Source of the DNA: Demequina sp. B12
GTDB taxonomy: Bacteria; Actinomycetota; Actinomycetes; Actinomycetales; Demequinaceae
Assembly (NCBI RefSeq): GCF_028823635.1
Contig: NZ_JAPEHU010000002.1
Coordinates: 62,001 to 126,000 of the forward strand
Reading direction: 5' to 3'
DNA length: 64,000 nt
Shown here: piece by piece, positions 41,259 through 49,823 of the stretch
How positions within the stretch are numbered: position 1 is the stretch's first letter
Layout of the letters: each line of letters starts with the position of its first letter
Made by a program: the position numbers and the translations under genes
The notes under the pieces: generated by a model
The model's database searches: none
What the model was told of the DNA's origin: nothing
What the model saw: the letters and a program-made list of their open reading frames with translations, nothing else

Positions 41259-42113
41259 ACGTCCGACGACCTGTGACGCGTATGCGAGGTCGTCGGCCAG
41301 GCGCTCGGGTGCGAAGCCGAGCGTGGCGATGCGGTGCGCGAGTGCGCCGTGCAAAAAGTCGCCCGCGCCCAGGGTGTCCACCACTGGTACCGGGGTGACG
41401 GGAATCTCCACGGGAAGGTCATCTCCGTGTTGCAGGAGCATCGGCCGGTGTCCCCGAGTGACCACAGCGGCGCTCACACCCGCTGCCATGAGCCTTTCGA
41501 GGGTGTCGTGCGGGTCGCCAGGGGAGTCCGGGAACCGGAAGTCGTCACTGACGACCGCGATATCGGTGACCTTCACGAGTTCAGGGGTGTAGTGCTTGTA
41601 GGAGCCGGCATCGAGCACCACCGGAACGCCACGTTCCTGGGCTGCACACGCCAGCGGTACCGACAGATGCCGGTGATAGCCATCGATCAGGACCGCCCCC
41701 GCGTCTTGGACCAATGACGCGGCGTCCCACTGTGGCGGCGTTGCGGGCACGTCTGTCGCGGCGCTCGTGGGCGAAACCACGGCACGCTCGCCCGTGGAGG
41801 CCGTGATCATGATGGCGGCTGTCAGCGGCGGTCCGCTGAGTGTGTGATCCGCGATGTCAACGTCGACTCCGCAATCGGTGAGGTCGCTCACGATCACATC
41901 CGTGAGGGGGTGGGGCGGCAGGGCCGTCACCAGGGTCGTGGGGGAACCGCAATGGGCCGATGCCACGGCCGCGTTGGCGGCGGGACCACCCGCAGCCATG
42001 AAGAAGTCACGCGACGCCACCTTGAGGTTGGCGGGTGGAACGGCATCCACCAGATGTACGACATCCAGAGTCGTGAGACCCGCACAGAGCACACCCAACC
42101 GAGGAGAATCCAT
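41220..42113 (-). CDS. PfkB-family carbohydrate kinase
   Basis: 297 residues. The N-terminal substrate motif GGPAANAAVASAHCG and the C-terminal DTLGAGDFLHGAL, with the catalytic Asp in GAGD, define a PfkB/ribokinase-type sugar kinase. The substrate cannot be deduced. ATG 42113 has GGGAGG 8 nt upstream; the frame opens further, but that part has no support. It is divergent from murA and overlaps the convergent P-loop kinase by 39 bp. Confidence 0.9.
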   Translation of the reverse strand: MDSPRLGVLCAGLTTLDVVHLVDAVPPANLKVASRDFFMAAGGPAANAAVASAHCGSPTTLVTALPPHPLTDVIVSDLTDCGVDVDIADHTLSGPPLTAAIMITASTGERAVVSPTSAATDVPATPPQWDAASLVQDAGAVLIDGYHRHLSVPLACAAQERGVPVVLDAGSYKHYTPELVKVTDIAVVSDDFRFPDSPGDPHDTLERLMAAGVSAAVVTRGHRPMLLQHGDDLPVEIPVTPVPVVDTLGAGDFLHGALAHRIATLGFAPERLADDLAYASQVVGRSLGSFGTRAWLG

Positions 42114-42191
42114 GCGGCGATCCTCCCATGCCGGCTGTTCACCGACTGTGGACAACTGCCTCAGATGCGCAAGGAGCGCACGGGCATAAGG

Positions 42192-42197
42192 CACGAT
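42192..42197 (+). promoter_or_regulatory. -10 hexamer for leaderless murA
   Basis: CACGAT is followed by 6 nt and the ATG at 42204. Confidence 0.45.
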
Positions 42198-42203
42198 AGA
42201 GAC

Positions 42204-43514
42204 ATGACCGACTCAATTCGCGTGACCGGTGGGCGCGCTCTGAACGGTGAGGTCCACGTCCGTGGTGCGAAGAACTTCGTGTCCAAGGCGATGGTGGCCG
42301 CACTGCTGGGCTCCACCACATCCACACTGCGTAACGTCCCCCAGATCCGTGACGTGGAGATCGTTTCCTCGCTCCTGTCACTGCACGGCGTGGGAGTGGA
42401 CTACGACGTGGAGTCCGGAGTCTTGGTCATGGACACCGCGAACCTGACGTCCGCGGACGCCGTGGATATCGCGCAGCACGCCGGCTCGTCCCGTATCCCC
42501 ATCCTGTTGTGCGGACCTCTCCTGCACCGTCTGGGTAGCGCGGTGATCCCCGACCTTGGTGGCTGCCGCATCGGCGACCGGCCCATCGACTTCCACCTGG
42601 AAATCCTCAAGAAGTTCGGTGCGGTCGTCGACGAGGGCGCAGACGGTTTGCACCTCACCGCCCCGCACGGACTCAAGGGCATCAAGCACGAACTCAGCTA
42701 CCCCTCCGTGGGCGCCACCGAACAGCTGCTGCTCACCGCGGTCATGGCTGAAGGCATCACGACGCTGCACAACGCCGCCGTCGAACCCGAAATCAAAGAC
42801 CTCATCGACACGCTCCAGAAGATGGGCGCGATCATTTCCGTGGACACGGACCGCTCCATCACCATCGAAGGTGTGGCGGCCCTCAAGGGCTTCGACCACG
42901 TGGCGTTGGCCGACCGTATCGAGGTGGGCTCGTGGGCATCTGCCGCGCTCGCGACCGGCGGCGACATCTTTGCGCGCGGCGCCCAGCAGCGGCACATGGG
43001 TTCGTTCCTGAACACGTTCCGCAAGGTGGGCGGTGAGTTCGAGGTGACGCCTGACGGCATCCGCTTCTTCCACCCCGGCGGCGAACTGAAGTCCATCGCG
43101 CTTCAGACCGACGTCCACCCGGGCTTCATGACGGACTGGCAGCAGCCCCTCGTCGTGGCGCTGACGCAAGCAACCGGACTCAGCATCGTCCACGAAACGG
43201 TGTACGAGAACCGGCTGGGCTTCACCTCCGCCCTCAACCAGATGGGCGCCCAGGTGCAGTTGTTCCGCGAATGCTTGGGAGACAAGCAGTGCCGGTTCGG
43301 CCAACTGAACTTCAAACACTCCGCCGTGATCTCCGGCCCCACGCCTTTGCGTGCAGCAGAGATCGAGGTCCCTGACCTCCGTGGCGGCTTCTCCTACCTG
43401 ATTGCTGCGCTCGCGGCAGAAGGCACCTCCACCGTCACCAACATCGGCATCATTGACCGCGGTTACGAGAACTTCCGGGGCAAGCTTGCCGCGCTTGGTG
43501 CGGTGATCGACTGA
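42204..43514 (+). CDS. murA: UDP-N-acetylglucosamine 1-carboxyvinyltransferase
   Basis: 436 residues. It transfers enolpyruvate from PEP to UDP-GlcNAc, the first committed step of peptidoglycan synthesis. VRGAKNFVSKAMVAALL carries the PEP-binding Lys-Asn, and the active-site loop reads LGGCRIGDRPIDFH with cysteine at the position equivalent to E. coli Cys115. Mycobacteria have Asp there and are fosfomycin-resistant, so this enzyme should be fosfomycin-sensitive. The start is set by the -10 element. It leads the murA-plsC-gpsA-ddl gene run with 0-1 bp gaps. Confidence 0.96.
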   Translation: MTDSIRVTGGRALNGEVHVRGAKNFVSKAMVAALLGSTTSTLRNVPQIRDVEIVSSLLSLHGVGVDYDVESGVLVMDTANLTSADAVDIAQHAGSSRIPILLCGPLLHRLGSAVIPDLGGCRIGDRPIDFHLEILKKFGAVVDEGADGLHLTAPHGLKGIKHELSYPSVGATEQLLLTAVMAEGITTLHNAAVEPEIKDLIDTLQKMGAIISVDTDRSITIEGVAALKGFDHVALADRIEVGSWASAALATGGDIFARGAQQRHMGSFLNTFRKVGGEFEVTPDGIRFFHPGGELKSIALQTDVHPGFMTDWQQPLVVALTQATGLSIVHETVYENRLGFTSALNQMGAQVQLFRECLGDKQCRFGQLNFKHSAVISGPTPLRAAEIEVPDLRGGFSYLIAALAAEGTSTVTNIGIIDRGYENFRGKLAALGAVID

Positions 43515-43515
43515 C

Positions 43516-44232
43516 GTGGCGCCCCGTATGCCAGGCGGCTTCAAAACCGCCGCTTTCTTCGTCAAGCCCCTGCTGATGGGTGTCACCCGGCGCGAGTGGT
43601 CGGGAGGGGAGAACCTTCCTCAGGACCAAGGCTTCATTGCGGTGTCCAACCACGCCACCTATGCCGACCCGTTCACGCTCGCACACTTCCTGTACGACCA
43701 CGGGTTCGCGCCCCACTTCCTCGCCAAGGCGTCGCTGTTTGACATCCCCCTGGCTGGACGGGGACTGAAGGGCCTGGACCAGGTTCCGGTGCACCGCGGC
43801 TCCGCGAAAGCAAAGGACGCGGTCGATGCGGCCGTCAAGCTGCTCCAACGCGGCGACTCCATTGCGGTGTTCCCTGAGGGCACGTTGACCCGTGACCCAG
43901 ATCTATGGCCCATGAAAGGGCGCACAGGTGCTGCCCGCATGGCGCTGGACCACAACGTGCCGGTCATCCCGATCGCGCAGTGGGGGGCCCACCAGCTTCT
44001 CGCCCCCTACGGCAAGAAACCCAGCCTGATCCCACCCAAACTCGTGAAGATGAAGGCCGGGCCACCGATTGACTTGGACGATTTCCGTACCGGTGACGTG
44101 GGGATCGAGGCGTTGCGTGGCGCGACGGATCGCATCATGGCAACGTTGACCACAATGGTGGGGGAGTTGCGCGGCGAAACACCGCCCGCGGAACCCTATG
44201 ACTCACGCAACGACAAGAAGGAAGGCAAGTAG
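43516..44232 (+). CDS. plsC: 1-acyl-sn-glycerol-3-phosphate acyltransferase
   Basis: 238 residues. The catalytic NHATYADP (HxxxxD) is near residue 40 and the glycerol-phosphate site FPEGT near 118. It makes phosphatidic acid from lysophosphatidic acid at the membrane. The start is GTG 43516, one base after the murA stop; ATG 43528 is an alternative. The gpsA start follows its stop directly, so G3P supply and acylation are encoded together. Confidence 0.92.
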   Translation: MAPRMPGGFKTAAFFVKPLLMGVTRREWSGGENLPQDQGFIAVSNHATYADPFTLAHFLYDHGFAPHFLAKASLFDIPLAGRGLKGLDQVPVHRGSAKAKDAVDAAVKLLQRGDSIAVFPEGTLTRDPDLWPMKGRTGAARMALDHNVPVIPIAQWGAHQLLAPYGKKPSLIPPKLVKMKAGPPIDLDDFRTGDVGIEALRGATDRIMATLTTMVGELRGETPPAEPYDSRNDKKEGK

Positions 44233-45234
44233 ATGACCAAGGCCGCCGTGCTTGGAGCAGGTGCCTGGGGAACCACCTTTGCCGCCGTTTTGACCGATGC
44301 TGGCACGCAGGTGTCGTTGTGGGGACGTGACGAGGACGTCGCTGAACAGATCAACACCGAACACATCAACCAGCGTTTCTTGCCGGACCTTCCGCTGCCG
44401 TCAGGAATCCACGCCACTACCGACATCGAAGCCGCACTCGCTGACGCGGACATTGTGGTGGTGGCGCTTCCCGCGCAGAAGTTGCGCACGATCGTCGCGG
44501 ACTGGAAGCCCCTGATCCCTCGTAGTGCCGTCGTCGTGTCGCTCATGAAGGGTATCGAAGTCGGCACCCACAAACGCATGAGTGAGGTGCTGACGGAGCT
44601 GTGGGACATTGAGCCCGAACGGATGACGGTCGTATCAGGTCCCAACCTGGCTCGCGAGATCGCTGCCCGACAGCCGTGCGCAACCGTCGTTGCCGGCGCC
44701 AACCGTGCCGCAACGGAACTCGTTGCCGGGGCCACAGCATCGGCGTACTTCCGGCCGTACACCAACACGGACCTGGTCGGCGTCGAGTTGTGTGGCGCGT
44801 TCAAGAACGTCGTGGCGGTAGGCGTGGGCGCCACCGACGGCCTGGGCTACGGTCACAACACCACCGCGACAGTCATTACGCGCGGCCTGGCGGAGATCAC
44901 TCGGCTTGGCACCGCCGTGGGGGCGCATCCGGACACGTTCTCGGGACTTGCGGGCATGGGTGACCTCATCGCCACGTGTGCATCGCCGCTGTCACGCAAC
45001 CACACCTTGGGCGCCTACGTGGGCGCCGGGCTATCGCTCGACGACGCTCTGGCCCGCACGGGTGGCACGGCAGAGGGTGTGAAGACGTCGCTGTCTATTC
45101 AGGAGTTGGCCCGTCAGTACGGCGTGGACGTCCCCATTTGCGATTCGGTTGTTCGGATGTTGCATGACGGCGATCCCATCGCGGACGTCATCACCTCGTT
45201 GCTGTCACGCCCGCGCAAGGCGGAGGTTTCCTAA
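44233..45234 (+). CDS. gpsA: Glycerol-3-phosphate dehydrogenase [NAD(P)+]
   Basis: 333 residues. The Rossmann motif GAGAWGTTFA is at residues 8-17, the VSLMKGIE segment near 100, and the catalytic lysine is in CGAFKNVVAVGVG. The TCASPLSRNHTLGAYVG motif is present. It makes sn-glycerol-3-phosphate for phospholipid synthesis. It starts immediately after plsC and its TAA overlaps the ddl ATG by one base. Confidence 0.96.
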   Translation: MTKAAVLGAGAWGTTFAAVLTDAGTQVSLWGRDEDVAEQINTEHINQRFLPDLPLPSGIHATTDIEAALADADIVVVALPAQKLRTIVADWKPLIPRSAVVVSLMKGIEVGTHKRMSEVLTELWDIEPERMTVVSGPNLAREIAARQPCATVVAGANRAATELVAGATASAYFRPYTNTDLVGVELCGAFKNVVAVGVGATDGLGYGHNTTATVITRGLAEITRLGTAVGAHPDTFSGLAGMGDLIATCASPLSRNHTLGAYVGAGLSLDDALARTGGTAEGVKTSLSIQELARQYGVDVPICDSVVRMLHDGDPIADVITSLLSRPRKAEVS

Positions 45235-46325
45235 TGGCGGACCAGACTGTTCTGGTCCTGTTCGGCGGGCGTTCGTCCGAGCACGGCGTGTCCTGTGTCA
45301 CGGCTGGGGGTGTGTTGGGTGCCATCGACCGCGACCGGTGGAACGTGGTGGCCGTCGGCATCACCGCTGAGGGTCGTTGGGTCCACGTCAGCGACGATCC
45401 CGCGGACTGGCAGCTCACGGACGGCCACATGCCAACGGTGGCGGACAAGGGTTCCACGGTGGTGCCCCCTGCGCGTGCCGGTGACAACCTGTGGCGCACC
45501 CTCAGCGAAGACGGCGTCGTGGAAGACCTGGCGCACGTCGATGTAGTGTTCCCGCTGCTCCACGGCCCGTGGGGCGAAGACGGCACCGTGCAGGGCGCGC
45601 TTGAACTCGTTGACGTTCGCTATGTGGGCTCCGGAGTGTTGGCGTCCGCAGCCGGGATGGACAAGCAGTTCATGAAGGCTGCCTTCCGCGACGCAGGCCT
45701 GCCAGTGACGCCAGACGTCACTTTGCTGCGCGGCGACTCCGTGGCCGATCGAATGGCCCAGGTCGAGGCATTGGGCCTGCCTGTGTTTGTGAAGCCCGCC
45801 CGCGCCGGTTCGTCGATGGGGATCAGCAAGGTGACGGACCTCGCGACCTTGCCGGCGGCACTGGCCGACGCCGTCAAGCATGACCCCAAGGTGCTCATCG
45901 AGCAGGCGGTGCTGGGACGCGAGATCGAGACGGCGGTGCTGGAGACTCTGGACGGCCCGGTCGCTTCCGGCGCCAGCGAGATCATCACCGGTGGGGACCA
46001 CGACTTCTACGATTTTGAAGCGAAGTACCTGGACGCCGATGCGATTGTCCTGCGTATGGCGGACGACCTTGACGAGGACACCGCGGCGCGGGTGCGTGAC
46101 ATCGCGTTGCGGGCATTCCGCGCGGTAGGGGCGGAAGGACTCGCGCGCGTCGATGTTTTCCTCGGTGAGGACGGCACCATCACGGTGAACGAAATCAACA
46201 CGATGCCTGGGTTCACTCCCACCAGCCAGTACCCCCGCATGTGGGCGGCGGCGGGGAAGTCTTTCCCCGAGCTGGTAGAAACGTTGCTTCAGACCGCGCT
46301 GCACCGCCCTCTGGGCTTGCGCTAG
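45234..46325 (+). CDS. ddl: D-alanine--D-alanine ligase
   Basis: 363 residues, VanA/Ddl length. ATP-grasp features: LFGGRSSEHGVSC at the N-terminus, HGPWGEDGTVQG, VKPARAGSSMGISKV and the metal site NEINTMPGFTPTSQYP. The Tyr of the SxSxY-like region cannot be judged with certainty. It makes the D-Ala-D-Ala dipeptide for peptidoglycan. It is the last gene of the murA run; its end is 37 bp from the convergent DUF3515 gene. Confidence 0.96.
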   Translation: MADQTVLVLFGGRSSEHGVSCVTAGGVLGAIDRDRWNVVAVGITAEGRWVHVSDDPADWQLTDGHMPTVADKGSTVVPPARAGDNLWRTLSEDGVVEDLAHVDVVFPLLHGPWGEDGTVQGALELVDVRYVGSGVLASAAGMDKQFMKAAFRDAGLPVTPDVTLLRGDSVADRMAQVEALGLPVFVKPARAGSSMGISKVTDLATLPAALADAVKHDPKVLIEQAVLGREIETAVLETLDGPVASGASEIITGGDHDFYDFEAKYLDADAIVLRMADDLDEDTAARVRDIALRAFRAVGAEGLARVDVFLGEDGTITVNEINTMPGFTPTSQYPRMWAAAGKSFPELVETLLQTALHRPLGLR

Positions 46326-46362
46326 AGAAGTTGCGGCCCGCGCCTTGTGGCTCGGACCAGCG

Positions 46363-46827
46363 TTAGCGACATTCGAGGTTGTTGTGCGGCGCGCGCGCCG
46401 CAGCCGTCGAGACCGCCGCGAGGATTTCCGTGATGGCATCGTCCGCGCGCACCGTGGGCACCGTCAGTTCGAGCGCGGGGGACCGGCCAAACGTGACCGC
46501 CACCCACATGTCGTCCTCTTCTGTCACGAGCCAGTCCACATCCGCAGACGCCGTCGCCACCGAGATGCAGGGGTCTGTGGTGGGGCCAGGCGGCTCCACG
46601 CCGCAGCGCGCCACGATCGGGAAGTCTTCTCCCCAGGCTTGGGTGGCTTGGGAGGTGGTGCCACGCTGTTCGAGTCCGCCCACGACGGTGGGGATGGCCA
46701 ACATGACCTGGGCGCAATCGGGGTCGGATGCGTATTCGGCTGGGTCCACGACCAGCGGGTGCGCACACGCGGTGAGAGCGAGTGCGCTGAGGGTGCCGAG
46801 CGCGGCGAGAGAGACGTGGCGGCGCAT
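46363..46827 (-). CDS. DUF3515 lipoprotein
   Basis: 154 residues. Signal peptide with lipobox LTAC (Cys21). VARCGVEPPGPTTDPC and the downstream VDWLVTEEDDMWVAVTFGRSP are the DUF3515 core, found almost only in actinobacteria between ddl and thiL. Three further cysteines outside could form a disulfide. The function is unknown. ATG 46827 has TACGCT 6 nt upstream, and the gap to the divergent thiL is only 32 bp. Confidence 0.9.
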   Translation of the reverse strand: MRRHVSLAALGTLSALALTACAHPLVVDPAEYASDPDCAQVMLAIPTVVGGLEQRGTTSQATQAWGEDFPIVARCGVEPPGPTTDPCISVATASADVDWLVTEEDDMWVAVTFGRSPALELTVPTVRADDAITEILAAVSTAAARAPHNNLECR

Positions 46828-46833
46828 GACTCA

Positions 46834-46839
46834 AGCGTA
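46834..46839 (-). promoter_or_regulatory. -10 hexamer for leaderless DUF3515 gene
   Basis: On the minus strand TACGCT is followed by 6 nt and the ATG at 46827. It lies 8 bp from the thiL -10. Confidence 0.5.
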
Positions 46840-46847
46840 ATGGTGGC

Positions 46848-46853
46848 TACCCT
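46848..46853 (+). promoter_or_regulatory. -10 hexamer for leaderless thiL
   Basis: TACCCT is followed by 6 nt and the ATG at 46860. Confidence 0.5.
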
Positions 46854-46859
46854 CGTTCC

Positions 46860-47798
46860 ATGACCCGCATCAGTGACCTCTCTGAGGACCAACTCATCGC
46901 TTTGTTCGCGCCCCGACTTCCGGAGTCTGACGCCACGATCCTGGGCCCGGGGGACGATGCCGCCGTGATGGGTGTCGACGGCCACTTGGTGGTGTCAGCG
47001 GACATGCTGGTGGAGGATCGCCACTTCCGCCGCGCATGGTCCACGGGCGAGGACGTGGGTTTCAGGGCTGCGATGCAGAATCTCGCGGACATTGACGCGA
47101 TGGGCGCGGTCGCGACCGCGTTGGAGATCTCGCTCGCGCTCCCAGGTGACCTGGAGGTCGAGTGGGTCTTGAGCTTCTCCGACGGCCTGCGCAAAGCGTG
47201 CGAGCCCCATGGCGTGGGGGTCATCGGTGGAGATCTGTCGTCGAGTGACCACATCGTGGTGGCGGTCACTGCGTTGGGTGAGACGCACGGCGTCGAGCCG
47301 GTGACACGCGCCGATGCTGAGGTGGGGGACATTGTGGCGGTGTCGGGGCCGTTGGGTGCGGCGCGTGCGGGGTTGGCGCTGCTCGATGCTGGCAGGCGGG
47401 ATGCGCCGGAGGCGATCGAGCTGTTTTTGAGGCCGCAACCGCGCATTGGGGCGGGGCTGGAGGCCGCGCTGCACGGTGTGACAGCGATGATGGATCTGTC
47501 AGACGGGCTGGTGCGTGACGCGGAGCGGATTGCGCGGGCTTCTCAGGTGCAGATCAGTGTGGATTCTGGGGCTGTCCCGGTTCATGAGGCAGCCGCGTTC
47601 ACGGCCCAGGTGCTGGGTGAGGACGCGTTGGCGTGGGCGCTGGGGGGCGGTGAGGACCACCACATGCTGGGGTGTTTCCCACGGGAGTCAGCGGTGCCGG
47701 CCGGCTGGACAGTCATCGGTCAGGTCACCGCGGGTGAGCCGACGTTGCTGATTGATGGTGCAGCACCTGCGGTGCAGGGATGGGACCACTTTGGGTGA
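46860..47798 (+). CDS. thiL: Thiamine-monophosphate kinase
   Basis: 312 residues. The N-terminal LGPGDDAAVM metal/ATP site, VSADMLVEDRHFRR, and DIDAMGA followed by GGDLSSSDHIVV are characteristic of ThiL (AIR synthase fold). MMDLSDGLVRDAERIA lies in the C-terminal half. It phosphorylates TMP to thiamine pyrophosphate. No TPP riboswitch is seen, and with a leaderless start there is no room for one. It is convergent with rpmB across a terminator. Confidence 0.95.
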   Translation: MTRISDLSEDQLIALFAPRLPESDATILGPGDDAAVMGVDGHLVVSADMLVEDRHFRRAWSTGEDVGFRAAMQNLADIDAMGAVATALEISLALPGDLEVEWVLSFSDGLRKACEPHGVGVIGGDLSSSDHIVVAVTALGETHGVEPVTRADAEVGDIVAVSGPLGAARAGLALLDAGRRDAPEAIELFLRPQPRIGAGLEAALHGVTAMMDLSDGLVRDAERIARASQVQISVDSGAVPVHEAAAFTAQVLGEDALAWALGGGEDHHMLGCFPRESAVPAGWTVIGQVTAGEPTLLIDGAAPAVQGWDHFG

Positions 47799-47850
47799 GT
47801 GAGGGCGGGAGGTGGCTGCCCCATGTGGGGCCCGCGCCTTCCGCAGGCAC

Positions 47851-47886
47851 GAAAAAGCGGGCGTCCCCGAGGGGAATCGCCCGCTT
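47851..47886 (-). terminator. Terminator of rpmB
   Basis: A 9 bp stem (47855-47863 with 47878-47886) encloses a second small stem (TCCCC/GGGGA). Read on the minus strand it ends in TTTTTC, so it terminates rpmB; in the plus direction it may also stop thiL. Confidence 0.82.
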
Positions 47887-47903
47887 CTTTCGTTGAGTAC
47901 GCC

Positions 47904-48095
47904 TTAGACGGCGCGCTGCACCTTGCCTGCCTTGAGGCACGAGGTGCACACGTTGACCCGCTTGGGGGTACCTGCAACCACGGCACGAACGCGCTGGATG
48001 TTCGGGTTCCAGCGACGCTTGGTGCGGCGGTGCGAGTGCGAGATGGAGTGACCGAAGGACGGTCCCTTGCCGCAGACGTCGCAGTTGGCAGCCAC
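47904..48095 (-). CDS. rpmB: 50S ribosomal protein L28
   Basis: 63 residues. The sequence begins [28 protein letters not shown] after the start and ends with [15 protein letters not shown]. Two CxxC pairs make this the zinc-binding (C+) form. A much longer open frame exists, but GTG 48095 has AAGGAGA 7 nt upstream and gives the exact L28 N-terminus. It stands alone, divergent from the DAK2-recG unit with about 200 bp between. Confidence 0.95.
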   Translation of the reverse strand: MAANCDVCGKGPSFGHSISHSHRRTKRRWNPNIQRVRAVVAGTPKRVNVCTSCLKAGKVQRAV

Positions 48096-48302
48096 GATAG
48101 TTCTCCTTGGTGTCTTTGCGCGTCCACGGGTACTGCGGAGCGCCACATTTATGAGCCCGGTGTGTTCGGGCAACCGCACTAGAGTATCTGACAGTTGCTC
48201 CCACAGCAAACGCCGCGTGTGCCACACAGGGGTGTCAGGGGCACATGACAGCATAGAGGCCTGGGTGCCACAACTGTGACGCCGCTGATAGCAAAGGGAC
48301 TG

Positions 48303-49823
48303 ATGGCTGAATCGACCGATCTTCGACGCTGGCTTTCTTCGGGGGCTGCAGCGGTGAAGCGTGCACGTGGTCGGCTCGATTCCATCAACGTCTTTCCGGT
48401 TCCCGACTCGGATACCGGGACCAACCTGTACCTGACGCTTCAGGAGGGAAACCGGGCGGTGGCGAAGCTGCCGGAGACGGCGACTCATCGCGAAGTGGTC
48501 GCTGCGTTTACGCGCGGCGCGTTGCTGGGGGCGCGTGGCAACTCTGGCGTCATTGTGAGCCAGTACCTCACGTCTTTCCTGTCGTCGCTTGACTCTCATG
48601 GCGGCTTGACGGGGGCGAAGTCCAAGGCGATTGCGGCAGCGTTGGAAGAGGCAGCATCGTCCGCCTACCAGGCGGTGGGGTCACCGGTGGAGGGCACCAT
48701 CTTGACCGTGGCGCGTTGCGCTGCGGAAGGCGCGCGGAGCGCGGCCGACTCGGGTGCCTCCAGGGATGCCACGGTCATTGAGGCCGTGGTGGCTGCGCGC
48801 GCCGCGCTGGTGCGTACCCACGACGAGCTACCGCACGCGAAGGAAGCCGGCGTCGTCGATGCCGGTGCTGCGGGCCTGGTGCTCCAACTCGAGATGCTCG
48901 CGGAAACGATGGCGGGGGAGAGTGCGCTTGCCGACTTTGAGGAAGTTCCCTGGGAGTTGAGCGATCACGATCTCAAGGTCACCGCGCATGACGTGCACGA
49001 CCATCACGGCGGGGCCTACGAGGTCATGTTCGTGGCGCAAGACACGGAGGACATCCGTGAAGCGCTCACGGGGGAACTGCAGACCCTGGGCGATTCTGTC
49101 GCTGTCACTGGCGCACACCACCTGTGGCAGGCGCACGTCCACACCGACGTGCCAGCGCAGGCGGTCGAGCACGGCATTGCGACGCACGCCCACCAGATCA
49201 TCGTGCGCAACATCAGCGTCGCGCATGATGCGGACCGCTCGTCGACTGGCGTGGTCGCGTTGACCACATGCCCGGGGCTGGCGGAGCCGCTCGCCGATGC
49301 CGGAGCGGTGGTGTTGGTGGTTCCCGAGCCGTCGGGGCTGAGCAAGCGGGCGCTCAAGCGTGCGGTGAAGGATGCATCGGGTGCTTCCGCGGTCGTCGTG
49401 GCCGGTCACCCGCACCTGAAGGCGGTGGCGCTCGATCTTGCGCACCGCAACGGAAAGAAAACGCCGCAATTGACAGTGGTGGAGGCGAGCCATGAGGCTC
49501 ACGTGGTGTCGGCCATTGCTGCGGCGGCAGTCGTGACGCCGGGGCAGGACCTCGCTCAGGAGATGGCTGCCGCGGTCGCTCGCACCTCCGTGGGTGGTGC
49601 CAGCGCGGATGCGCTCGATGCGGACGTGGACGCGATGATCACCCCTGATGCGGAAGTTGTGTCACTGATCCTCGCGGCAGGTGTGCCGGAAGCGGTGACC
49701 GAAGTGGTGAAGACCTCGGTGCCCGCGGCGGCACCGTACGCCGACATTCATGTGTACCGCGGAGGACACCATGCGCCTGCGGTCCTGATCGGTGTGGAAC
49801 GCGGCGCTTCAGACGCGTCATGA
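48303..49823 (+). CDS. DAK2-domain protein (FakA-like fatty-acid kinase)
   Basis: 506 residues. The N-terminal DAK2 (DhaL) domain shows [18 protein letters not shown] with the Mg-binding aspartates and [15 protein letters not shown] middle domain contains an [11 protein letters not shown] segment, and the C-terminal half matches the FakA/YloV region. FakA phosphorylates fatty acids bound to DegV/FakB proteins. ATG 48303 has AAGGGA 3-4 nt upstream; GTG 48276 is possible but lies outside the family N-terminus. Its stop overlaps the recG start (ATGA). DAK2-recG is conserved widely in Gram-positives. Confidence 0.9.
   Translation: MAESTDLRRWLSSGAAAVKRARGRLDSINVFPVPDSDTGTNLYLTLQEGNRAVAKLPETATHREVVAAFTRGALLGARGNSGVIVSQYLTSFLSSLDSHGGLTGAKSKAIAAALEEAASSAYQAVGSPVEGTILTVARCAAEGARSAADSGASRDATVIEAVVAARAALVRTHDELPHAKEAGVVDAGAAGLVLQLEMLAETMAGESALADFEEVPWELSDHDLKVTAHDVHDHHGGAYEVMFVAQDTEDIREALTGELQTLGDSVAVTGAHHLWQAHVHTDVPAQAVEHGIATHAHQIIVRNISVAHDADRSSTGVVALTTCPGLAEPLADAGAVVLVVPEPSGLSKRALKRAVKDASGASAVVVAGHPHLKAVALDLAHRNGKKTPQLTVVEASHEAHVVSAIAAAAVVTPGQDLAQEMAAAVARTSVGGASADALDADVDAMITPDAEVVSLILAAGVPEAVTEVVKTSVPAAAPYADIHVYRGGHHAPAVLIGVERGASDAS

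Noticed and set aside
46827-46860. TPP riboswitch before thiL
   Set aside because: The gap is 32 bp and the start looks leaderless; there is no room for an aptamer.
47904-48599. 231-residue version of the L28 gene
   Set aside because: The extension upstream of GTG 48095 is unlike L28 and lies before the RBS.
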